Shown piece by piece: positions 1 to 4,913 of a stretch of 5,954 nt of DNA. This DNA is from JAGUXG01 sp043798435 (lineage in GTDB: Bacteria > UBA9089 > UBA9088 > JAGUXG01). The first letter of the stretch is position 1. The number at the start of each line of letters is the position of its first letter. Below the pieces are notes generated by a model. It was not told where the DNA came from. It was given only the letters and a program-made list of their open reading frames with translations, and ran no database searches. The DNA is taken from assembly GCA_043798435.1 (NCBI GenBank), contig JAZDOR010000096.1:1-5954 (forward strand). The letters are read 5' to 3'. The translations under genes were made by a program, and so were the position numbers.

Positions 1-239
1 AACACGAAAAATTAAAGGACAAATCTTTTTCAAATTCAATTTCCATATTTTCTTTCGGGCTTTCATCCTTTCGGGCTTTCGTGTTTCTCCTTCTTAAGTA
101 AACTCTGTGCTTCTGTGGTTTATATTCTTCATTGCACTTCAAATGGGTAAATAGTTACGATTTATAATATAATTCATTTTCATTCATTCTTCTCTGTCCT
201 TTGTGCCTCCTTTGAGAACTTTGTGGTTAAATATTTCCG
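1..239. repeat. Non-coding lead region with short dispersed repeats
   Basis: I find no convincing reading frame in the first ~330 bases. The stretch holds several short repeats. The 13-mer CTTTCGGGCTTTC occurs at 52-64 and again at 68-80, a 16-bp period. AACACGAAA at 1-9 is the inverse of TTTCGTGTT at 77-85, so the block can fold back on itself. Two related pieces with CTGTG...TGTGGTT lie at about 102-121 and 191-231. Similar 'CTCTGTG...TTTGTGGTTAAA' and 'TTTCGTGTTT' strings are, to my knowledge, widely scattered between genes in some candidate-phylum genomes; that is memory and was not searched. Positions 240-297 show nothing I can name. Confidence 0.5.
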
Positions 240-297
240 AAAAGATTTTGAGTAATTATCAATTTTACAAGGGTTTCTGGTAAAAAGTCAATAATTG

Positions 298-326
298 TTG
301 CAAGCTAACTTTAGTAATCTTATACT
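298..326 (+). promoter_or_regulatory. Putative sigma70-type promoter of xseA, leaderless
   Basis: TTGCAA (298-303) and TATACT (321-326) are separated by exactly 17 bp, a near-consensus -35/-10 pair. Only six bases separate the -10 from the GTG at 333, so initiation about seven bases downstream would place the first transcribed base on the start codon. No Shine-Dalgarno is visible before 333, which fits a leaderless mRNA. Promoter strength and transcript start are inferred. Confidence 0.5.
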
Positions 327-332
327 TTTTGA

Positions 333-1691
333 GTGGAAGAAAACCTTCTATTTGCTCAAGCATCTATTTCGCCTCACATCTACACTGTCTCTGAGATTAC
401 AAGAGAGATAAAAGCTCTGCTTTCTGAAGCCTTTCCCTTTCTCTGGATAAAGGGAGAGGTCTCAAACATAACTACATCTAAGGCAGGCCATACCTATTTC
501 ACCTTAAAGGATAAGGATAGCCAGATAAACTGTGTCCTTTTTGGCAGGGCAAGGCTCAAGATTCCAGTTCTTCCACAGTCAGGAGAGGAGATCTCGGTTG
601 GCGGACTTCTCACTGTATATGAAAAGAGTGGCGGATACCAGATAGTGGTAGAAGAGGTTCTCTCTTTAAGTAAAAAAGGAAGGCTATGGCTGGAATTTGA
701 GAAGCTAAAAGAGAGGCTCAAGAAGGAAGGGCTCTTTGACCCAGCCTACAAAAAACCTATTCCTGCACTTATCTCTAAGGTTGCTGTAGTGACCTCTCCA
801 ACGGGTGCGGCAATTCAGGATATACTGAAACACTTGCCGGATATAGAGATACTGATATTTGGCGTCTCTGTTCAAGGAGAGGCATCTGCCAGAGAGATAG
901 CCTCTGCCCTTGCGAGGATAAATAGATTGAAAGAGAAGCCCGATGTCATTATTGTCGGAAGGGGTGGTGGTGCGATAGAAGACCTCTGGTCATTCAATGA
1001 GGAGATTACTGCCAGAGCGATATTCTCTTCTGTCATTCCAGTAATCTCTGCTGTAGGACACGAGACAGATATAACCATCTCTGATATGGTGGCAGATTAC
1101 AGGGCACCGACACCTACTGCAGCAGGTCAGATGATTAGAAAAGTAAGGGAGGATGCAATAATAAACCTGAAAGACCTCTCTAACAGACTCACAAGGCAAT
1201 TAGAACACCTGACAAAGAGAGAGGGGATAAAACTTAAATCTCTCGCAGATTCCCTTGTCTTTACCCGACCATATCTTATAACTACAAAATGGCAACAAAG
1301 GTTGGATGACCTGTATCTTTCTTGCGAGCGGGCAGGTAAAGTAATGGTGAGCAGGGAAGGAGAAAGGCTCAAAAATCTTTCTGAAATTTATAAAAGGGTA
1401 GAAAGAAGGGTTTTGGATAGCCAAAAGGAGAGGCTCGTAGTCTTTGAGTTTGAGCTTTCAGCAAGAATAAACAAGATTATCTCAAGGGCAAAGGTAAGAT
1501 TAGCCTCTGCCTCGGCCATCTCCTCTTTGGACCCAAAAGCACCTCTTAAGCGAGGATACAGTATAACCTATAAAAAGGATGGCTCAATTGTAAGGGCGTC
1601 AGATGACATAAGGGAAAAGGAAGGATTGGAGATAAAACTTGGCAAGGGAAGAATAGAGACTGAGGTGACAAGAATATGTGCAACACTTTAG
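333..1691 (+). CDS. xseA: Exodeoxyribonuclease VII large subunit
   Basis: XseA is the catalytic large subunit of exonuclease VII. With the small subunit XseB it degrades single-stranded DNA to oligonucleotides in the cytoplasm during repair. The 452-residue protein matches the family along its whole length. An N-terminal OB-fold spans about 15-110, with YTVSEI at 17-22, WIKGEVSN at 38-45 and HTYFTLKD at 53-60. The catalytic domain follows, with VVTSPTGAAIQDI at 152-164, VGRGGGAIEDLW at 208-219, VGHETD at 241-246 and RAPTPTAA at 257-264. A long charged helical, probably coiled-coil, part spans about 265-400, and LKRGYSI lies near the C-terminus. The start is GTG at 333: an in-frame TGA sits directly before it (330-332), and no ATG, GTG or TTG occurs between it and the conserved YTVSE. 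There is no Shine-Dalgarno. xseB does not follow; the next genes are convergent. Confidence 0.95.
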   Translation: MEENLLFAQASISPHIYTVSEITREIKALLSEAFPFLWIKGEVSNITTSKAGHTYFTLKDKDSQINCVLFGRARLKIPVLPQSGEEISVGGLLTVYEKSGGYQIVVEEVLSLSKKGRLWLEFEKLKERLKKEGLFDPAYKKPIPALISKVAVVTSPTGAAIQDILKHLPDIEILIFGVSVQGEASAREIASALARINRLKEKPDVIIVGRGGGAIEDLWSFNEEITARAIFSSVIPVISAVGHETDITISDMVADYRAPTPTAAGQMIRKVREDAIINLKDLSNRLTRQLEHLTKREGIKLKSLADSLVFTRPYLITTKWQQRLDDLYLSCERAGKVMVSREGERLKNLSEIYKRVERRVLDSQKERLVVFEFELSARINKIISRAKVRLASASAISSLDPKAPLKRGYSITYKKDGSIVRASDDIREKEGLEIKLGKGRIETEVTRICATL

Positions 1692-1709
1692 CCATCTGAA
1701 GTGGAGCTT

Positions 1710-1732
1710 TGGTGTTGAGCACCAGTCACCAG
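1710..1732. repeat. Small hairpin overlapping a GAGCACCAGT-type repeat
   Basis: In the 88-bp gap between the convergent ends of xseA and lspA, TGGTG (1710-1714) and CACCA (1720-1724) can form a short hairpin. No T-tract follows closely on either strand, so it is a poor candidate for an intrinsic terminator. GAGCACCAGTCACCAG at 1717-1732 recurs with one extra base as GAGCACCAGTACACCAG at 2324-2340, inside the insertion between lspA and pgpA. This marks it as a dispersed repeat. Confidence 0.4.
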
Positions 1733-1779
1733 ATTATTGGTATAGGATTAAGAGCTTATCTCGGTACACGAACGCTTAC

Positions 1780-2202
1780 TTATTTTTTTCTTATCAGGAT
1801 TAGAACGACACCAACGCATATTCCAATATCCGCTATGTTGAATGTTGGCCATCTGAGGTCTCCTATTCCTATGGAGATAAAGTCTATGACACCCTTTCCT
1901 GCCCTATCAAAGAGGTTTCCCAGGGCACCACCAATAAAAAGCCCAACGCCTGCTTGAAATATCCTGCTCTTTTCCTTTTTTGTGACAACATAACCGATTA
2001 TTAAGATTATAATGAGGAGTGTCAGCCAGAAGATAAGGCTCAAGTGACCAGAAAATAGTCCAAAGCACAAACCCTCATTCCTTGTCAGACTAAAAACGAC
2101 AAAATCACCCAAAACCTTAATCTTTCCTTCGGCTTGAAGGGCAAGCATCTTTGTGAGCCTATCTGCTATAAAAAGAGCTATAGAAATAATAAAGATTAGC
2201 AT
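1780..2202 (-). CDS. lspA: Lipoprotein signal peptidase (signal peptidase II)
   Basis: LspA is an inner-membrane aspartic protease that removes the signal peptide of lipoproteins after Lgt has attached diacylglycerol to the lipobox cysteine. The 140-residue protein has four hydrophobic segments at about 1-16, 52-72, 83-98 and 121-138. The conserved blocks are AD at 13-14, RNEGLCFG at 41-48, GGALGNLFDR at 91-100, VIDF at 105-108 and FNIAD at 121-125. By comparison with solved LspA structures, the catalytic pair should be Asp107 and Asp125, 18 residues apart as in S. aureus LspA. Cys46 sits where most family members have Ala or Ser. The start ATG (2200-2202) has only a weak GAGT upstream. It begins at a duplicated copy of the pgpA/lspA junction, so the gene was probably once coupled to pgpA. 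The gene is intact. Confidence 0.95.
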   Translation of the reverse strand: MLIFIISIALFIADRLTKMLALQAEGKIKVLGDFVVFSLTRNEGLCFGLFSGHLSLIFWLTLLIIILIIGYVVTKKEKSRIFQAGVGLFIGGALGNLFDRAGKGVIDFISIGIGDLRWPTFNIADIGICVGVVLILIRKK

Positions 2203-2212
2203 AGTACACTCA
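2186..2212. repeat. Junction duplication, lspA-side copy
   Basis: These 27 bases match 2347-2373 with three mismatches; the core 2191-2206 (AAAGATTAGCATAGTA) is identical to 2352-2367. Read on the minus strand, the copy holds a GAGT-like Shine-Dalgarno, the lspA ATG and its first codons. It is the downstream member of a direct-repeat pair whose copies lie 161 bp apart, around a repeat insertion. Confidence 0.8.
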
Positions 2213-2313
2213 AGTTAATGGGACGCAGATTTTCGCAGATTTACAGGATAATATTTTATAAATCTTAAAAATCTAAAGTTCATCTAAAGTCCAAAAAAAG
2301 GAAATTCCTATAC
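2211..2313 (+). repeat. GGACGCAGAT imperfect palindrome, copy 1 (103 bp)
   Basis: This element is nearly identical to 4937-5038, from CAAGTTAAT to TTCCTATAC. The left arm GGACGCAGAT...CGCAGATTT (2220-2241) should pair with a right arm AAATCTGCG...ATCTGCGTCC. Here both GCG triplets of the right arm read AAAG, giving ATCTAAAGTTCATCTAAAGT, so the palindrome is damaged on one side. The centre is AT-rich (ATAATATTTTATAAATC). It lies 8 bp upstream of the lspA start. Related GGACGCAGATGAACGCAGAT palindromes are, to my knowledge, widespread dispersed repeats in bacterial and archaeal genomes; function unknown. Confidence 0.85.
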
Positions 2314-2323
2314 TATAAATTTA

Positions 2324-2340
2324 GAGCACCAGTACACCAG
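2324..2340. repeat. GAGCACCAGTACACCAG repeat, second copy
   Basis: This is the second occurrence of the repeat at 1717-1732, with one inserted base. It lies between the end of the 103-bp palindrome and the pgpA-side junction duplication, so the insertion between pgpA and lspA is composite. Confidence 0.5.
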
Positions 2341-2346
2341 CATAAG

Positions 2347-2373
2347 ATAAGAAAGATTAGCATAGTAGCCTCA
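2347..2373. repeat. Junction duplication, pgpA-side copy
   Basis: Partner of 2186-2212. On the minus strand it holds the last codons and TAA stop of pgpA (2357-2359). It also keeps a remnant lspA start: GAGG (2369-2372), a 5-bp spacer, then ATG CTA ATC TTT (2363 downward). From that ATG a 16-codon frame runs to a TAG at 2313-2315; its first residues MLIF are the same as those of LspA. In the inferred ancestor ATGCTAA carried both the lspA start and the pgpA stop. Confidence 0.75.
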
Positions 2374-2815
2374 CTAAATGCAGGATGCAACATCCCAAAA
2401 CCCCTGCGGCTACATCATCTATCATTATTCCAAGCCCTCCTTTCAGTCTTTGCAATCCCCTTATGGGAGGAGGTTTTATAATGTCCAATAGCCTGAAGAG
2501 GATAAATCCTGCCACCAACCAATTTATCTCCCTCGGTAGCCCAATCATCGTAATTAAGAAACCGGCTATCTCATCAACGACTATACTTCTGTCATCTTTC
2601 ATCCCGCTCTCCTTCTCAGCTATATCAGCCAGGAATGTGCCTCCTATCGTAACCACAAAAAGGGTGGCTATGTAGCAAAAAGGGGAGTTGAATGTCAACC
2701 AGAGTACCACTCCCCATAAACTCCCAAAGGTTGCGGGAATAAAAGGCAATCTTCCGAGGCCTGTTCCTTGAGCAAGAAATACGGCAATCTTCTTTAGCTG
2801 CTTCATAAAATACAT
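2357..2815 (-). CDS. pgpA: Phosphatidylglycerophosphatase A
   Basis: PgpA dephosphorylates phosphatidylglycerol phosphate to phosphatidylglycerol at the inner membrane, the last step of PG synthesis. The 152-residue protein has the family blocks in order: GTGLGRLPFIPATFGSLWG at 17-35 (usual form G.G..P.APGT.GSL.G), DDRSIVVDEIAG at 74-85, FRLLDIIKPPPI at 107-118 and KGGLGIMIDDVAAG at 125-138. The acidic DE and DD residues of the last blocks are conserved and expected to bind the metal. Hydrophobic segments lie at about 33-60, 84-106 and 132-150. Ala28 replaces the usual Gly of PGT. I kept the ATG at 2813-2815; a second ATG three codons in is possible, and neither has a clear Shine-Dalgarno. 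The tandem array starts about 13 bp upstream of the start. The stop (TAA) sits in the junction duplication shared with lspA. Confidence 0.93.
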   Translation of the reverse strand: MYFMKQLKKIAVFLAQGTGLGRLPFIPATFGSLWGVVLWLTFNSPFCYIATLFVVTIGGTFLADIAEKESGMKDDRSIVVDEIAGFLITMIGLPREINWLVAGFILFRLLDIIKPPPIRGLQRLKGGLGIMIDDVAAGVLGCCILHLVRLLC

Positions 2816-2845
2816 TAAAGTAAGTAACTGTTCAGAATTCAGAAT

Positions 2846-2947
2846 TCAGGAGTCAGAATTCAGAATAGCTCCAGAGTAATCTTCTAATAACTTGCTGACC
2901 TCTTGCCACACGATTAAGTCTTGAAAACTGTATCCAGGTGTTCTCGT
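2846..2947 (-). pseudogene. Four-helix-bundle gene remnant, array unit 1
   Basis: On the minus strand the frame reads ...GYSFQDLIVWQ directly followed by EVSKLLEDYSGAILNSDS and TGA (2846-2848). FQDLIVWQ resembles the start of four-helix-bundle proteins of the 23S rRNA intervening-sequence type (F+DL.VWQ). EVSKLLEDYSGAILNSDS resembles their end. About 90 central residues of a usual ~120 are missing, with the frame kept across the join. The C-terminal ILNSDS and stop are written by the AATTCTG/ACTCCTG heptamers. There is no start codon in this unit: position 2937 is G, so the ATG of the other units is absent. The family call rests on memory of the motifs. Confidence 0.55.
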
Positions 2948-2966
2948 ACTGTTCAGAATTCAGAAT

Positions 2967-3068
2967 TCAGGAGTCAGAATTCAGAATAGCTCCAGAGTAA
3001 GCTTCTAATAACTTGCTGACCTCTTGCCACACGATTAAGTCTTGAAAACTGTATCCATGTGTTCTCGT
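2967..3068 (-). pseudogene. Four-helix-bundle gene remnant, array unit 2
   Basis: Same fused frame as unit 1, ending TGA at 2967-2969. At 3001 the Asp codon GAT is GCT, giving KLLEAYSGAILNSDS, the form I would expect in intact relatives. T at 3058 creates an ATG GAT ACA just upstream of the FQDLIVWQ codons, but one base out of frame with them. This looks like the original start codon (M-D-T) followed by a one-base deletion. Confidence 0.55.
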
Positions 3069-3087
3069 ACTGTTCAGAATTCAGAAT

Positions 3088-3189
3088 TCAGGAGTCAGAA
3101 TTCAGAATAGCTCCAGAGTAATCTTCTAATAACTTGCTGACCTCTTGCCACACGATTAAGTCTTGAAAACTGTATCCATGTGTTCTCGT
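3088..3189 (-). pseudogene. Four-helix-bundle gene remnant, array unit 3
   Basis: Same fused frame, ending TGA at 3088-3090. It has Asp (GAT) like unit 1 and the out-of-frame ATG GAT ACA like unit 2, so the three units mix two variant sites. This outermost unit meets the plain heptamer tract at 3191 instead of another unit. The usual CAGTACGAG junction is changed to CAGAACGAG on the minus strand. Confidence 0.55.
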
Positions 3190-3190
3190 T

Positions 3191-3246
3191 CTGTATTCTG
3201 TATTCTGAATTCTGTATTCTGAATTCTGTATTCTGTATTCTGTATT
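3191..3246 (+). repeat. Heptamer tract: eight CTGTATT/CTGAATT units
   Basis: Eight perfect 7-bp units follow each other: CTGTATT and CTGAATT in the order T T A T A T T T by the fourth base. The tract ends 6 bp before the lolC/E stop codon. It is the inverse of the CAGAATT heptamers that open each 121-bp unit, so the array is flanked by inverted heptamers and could fold back. Confidence 0.9.
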
Positions 3247-3252
3247 CTATTA

Positions 3253-4407
3253 TTACTCATACCTCAAAGCCTCAACAGGGTCAAGATTTGCTGCCCAGAG
3301 GCTTGGCGGAAGGGATGAGAGAAGACAAAAGATTGGGGTTAATATGGAAACAAGACCAATCTTTAAGGGGTCAATCTCTACGGGAATCTTGGTGATGTAA
3401 TAAACAGAGCCAGGCAAGGTAAGGGTAGATGAGATAGCCCAACTGATAAATAAACCAAGCAAAACTCCAGCTACACAGGAAAAGATAGAGATTATACCCG
3501 CCTCTATCAAGAATATGGAAGCTACTGACCCAGAGCCTGCACCCAATGCCCTTAATATCCCAATCTCCCTCCTCCTTCTTAAGCATGAGGTAGTTAAACT
3601 GGAAAAGAGTGTCACTGAGGCAAGGGCTAAGACCATGATCAAGATGGCTCCTGTAGCCAGCCTTTCAGTCTTTAGTGCCTCAAAGAGGTTTTTGTTCACA
3701 TCAATCCAGCTCTTTACCCAATACCCTGAGCCTATTCTTCCTGCAATCTCATCCCTTATCTTTTTGACCTTGTATATATTAGATGTCTTGATTCCTATGC
3801 CAGAAACCCCCTCTATTCCAAAAAGTTTCTTTGCCATCATAGCGGAAAGATAGACAGTTGTTGCATCTTGCAGGTATAGCCCTGTGGTTACTATGCCGCT
3901 TACAACAAACTCATCCATCCTTGACCCTCCTTTTGATACGGTATAAATAATGAGCTTATCTTGTGGAAATATGCCTAATATAGCAGAAAGCTCTCTGCCG
4001 ACCAGAACCTCTCTATCTGAAAGCTTCATCTGGCCATCTACAAGCTCCACATCCGGGAGGTCAATTCCCTGAACTATTCCACCATAGCTTTTGCTCTCTG
4101 ATGTAAAGATAGCCTGACCCTCAACGAATGGTTGAATAGATGTGATTCCCTTTATATCCCGTATCTTTTCAGTCAACTCATCTGCGTTTGATAGCTCCCT
4201 GTCAAAACCTATCCAGAGGTGAAAGCCTGAGCCAGCTATCTTTCTCTTCAATTCCTTGTCAAACCCATCCATGACAGAGATAGTAACAATAACCGTAGCT
4301 ACGCTTATGGTCACAGCAATAAAGGAGATGAGTGTGGGTAAACCTAAAATTCTGGCTTTTTCCGCTCCAAAGAGGTGGCTACCTGCTATCCGTATCCTAA
4401 AATCCAT
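3253..4407 (-). CDS. LolC/LolE-family lipoprotein-releasing permease
   Basis: This is an inner-membrane permease of the ABC complex that releases mature lipoproteins to the periplasmic carrier LolA for transfer to the outer membrane. The 384 residues show the family layout: one N-terminal membrane helix at about 25-48, a periplasmic domain at about 50-248 with SWIDVNKNLFEALKTER (233-249) at its end, and three C-terminal helices at about 250-274, 297-325 and 347-368 (FtsX-like domain). The coupling-helix motif RREIGILRALGA is at 279-290, and the protein ends in DPVEALRYE, as is typical. It is slightly shorter than E. coli LolC (about 400). LolC and LolE cannot be told apart here; a single LolF-type gene is also possible. 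The start overlaps the end of coaD by 11 bp and has a good Shine-Dalgarno, so translation is probably coupled. No lolD ATPase gene lies in the window. Confidence 0.9.
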   Translation of the reverse strand: MDFRIRIAGSHLFGAEKARILGLPTLISFIAVTISVATVIVTISVMDGFDKELKRKIAGSGFHLWIGFDRELSNADELTEKIRDIKGITSIQPFVEGQAIFTSESKSYGGIVQGIDLPDVELVDGQMKLSDREVLVGRELSAILGIFPQDKLIIYTVSKGGSRMDEFVVSGIVTTGLYLQDATTVYLSAMMAKKLFGIEGVSGIGIKTSNIYKVKKIRDEIAGRIGSGYWVKSWIDVNKNLFEALKTERLATGAILIMVLALASVTLFSSLTTSCLRRRREIGILRALGAGSGSVASIFLIEAGIISIFSCVAGVLLGLFISWAISSTLTLPGSVYYITKIPVEIDPLKIGLVSILTPIFCLLSSLPPSLWAANLDPVEALRYE

Positions 4408-4873
4408 ACTTTTCCCTCAACCTTTTCTCCACAGGTGCTGGGACAAACTCTTTTAGACGCTTTCCAAACCTGGCCAGCTCTTTTACCACAGAGGATGAGA
4501 AGTAAAAATGCTTTTCATCTGTCATCAAAAAGACTGTCTCTGCCTCTGGATATAGCCTTTTGTTTGTAAGTGCCATTTGAAACTCATACTCAAAATCAGA
4601 GACAGCCCGCAGACCCCTTATTATCACTTTTATCTCATTTTTTGCAAGCCAGTCAACAAGAAGTCCGTTTAAGGAGCCAATCTCCACCCCGGAAAGGTCT
4701 GTGATTGACTCTCTCAGCATCTCCATCCTTTCTTTGCAGGAAAAGACCACATTCTTCTCTGGCTCTTCTGCACAGAGGACAATTAAACCAGAAAAAATCT
4801 CTCTTGCCCTCTTTATCACAGCCAAGTGTCCATAAGTTACCGGGTCAAACCTTCCAGGGTAAACTGCTTTCAT
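4397..4873 (-). CDS. coaD: Phosphopantetheine adenylyltransferase
   Basis: CoaD transfers AMP from ATP to 4'-phosphopantetheine, giving dephospho-CoA, the penultimate step of coenzyme A synthesis in the cytoplasm. The 158-residue length is normal. The nucleotidyltransferase signature is YPGRFDPVTYGH at 5-16, with the T-x-G-H form of the HxGH motif at 13-16. NGLLVDW (69-75), IIRGLRAVSDFEYEFQMA (84-101) and the ATP-binding SSSVVKE (126-132) follow. Arg8 stands where most members have Ser (PGSFDP). The ATG at 4871-4873 is the only sensible start, since the signature begins at residue 5; no Shine-Dalgarno is visible. The final codons overlap the lolC/E start, indicating a coaD-lolC/E operon. Upstream lie only repeats and a broken permease gene, so coaD probably starts its own transcript. 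Confidence 0.95.
   Translation of the reverse strand: MKAVYPGRFDPVTYGHLAVIKRAREIFSGLIVLCAEEPEKNVVFSCKERMEMLRESITDLSGVEIGSLNGLLVDWLAKNEIKVIIRGLRAVSDFEYEFQMALTNKRLYPEAETVFLMTDEKHFYFSSSVVKELARFGKRLKEFVPAPVEKRLREKYGF
4413..4418 (-). promoter_or_regulatory. Ribosome binding site of lolC/E inside coaD
   Basis: On the minus strand GAGGGA lies five bases before the ATG at 4405-4407, within the last codons of coaD. Among the intact genes here it is the only strong Shine-Dalgarno, and it supports the chosen lolC/E start and translational coupling. Confidence 0.7.
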
Positions 4874-4901
4874 AGTATACTAAAATAAATGTAAATTGCA
4901 A
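4874..4901 (-). promoter_or_regulatory. Promoter-like TTGCAA/TATACT before coaD
   Basis: On the minus strand TTGCAA (4901-4896) and TATACT (4879-4874) are spaced by 16 bp. These are the same two hexamers as upstream of xseA. However, TATACT touches the ATG, so a transcript starting seven bases later would miss the start codon. TATTTT slightly upstream, with a poor -35, would instead give a start at or next to the ATG. Only the resemblance is certain. Confidence 0.3.
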
Positions 4902-4913
4902 ATCGTAAAATGA

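Larger units (their letters stand above)
2828..3190 (-). repeat. Tandem array: three 121-bp units
   Basis: Three head-to-tail units start at 2828, 2949 and 3070 (period exactly 121). They differ at very few positions: the base at 2880/3001/3122 is T/G/T, the base at 2937/3058/3179 is G/T/T, and there is a small change at the last junction. Such similarity indicates recent amplification. Each unit combines a heptamer block (CAGAATT repeats with one GAGTC variant) with about 80 bp of non-repetitive sequence. Read on the minus strand, that sequence encodes a fused remnant of a four-helix-bundle protein gene. The array fills the gap between lolC/E and pgpA. Confidence 0.9.

Noticed and set aside
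1755..1795. Intrinsic terminator for xseA using the T-rich stretch at 1780-1789
   Set aside because: No stable GC-rich hairpin directly precedes the T-run; these bases encode the Lys-rich C-terminus of LspA on the other strand.
1709..1957. Plus-strand open frame of 82 codons
   Set aside because: Antisense to the 3' half of lspA, with no recognisable motif; conserved LspA residues explain the sequence on the other strand.
2211..2313. Riboswitch or structured leader upstream of lspA
   Set aside because: The same element occurs before the unrelated gene coaD and belongs to a dispersed palindrome class; in copy 1 the pairing arm is damaged.
2385..2675. Plus-strand open frame of 96 codons
   Set aside because: Lies antisense within pgpA, whose family motifs are complete on the minus strand.
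2846..2947. Alternative frame of the array unit reading YENTWIQFSRLNRVARGQQ...
   Set aside because: It is open but matches no family known to me, whereas the neighbouring frame shows two four-helix-bundle signatures in the right order.
2828..3190. CRISPR array
   Set aside because: The 121-bp units are almost wholly identical head to tail; there are no short repeats separated by unique spacers and no cas genes.
3180..3395. Plus-strand open frame starting in the heptamer tract
   Set aside because: The first half is translated heptamer repeat (FCILYSEFCIL pattern) and the rest is antisense to the lolC/E 3' end.
3515..3853. Plus-strand open frame of 112 codons
   Set aside because: Antisense shadow of the lolC/E gene; low-complexity product without motifs.
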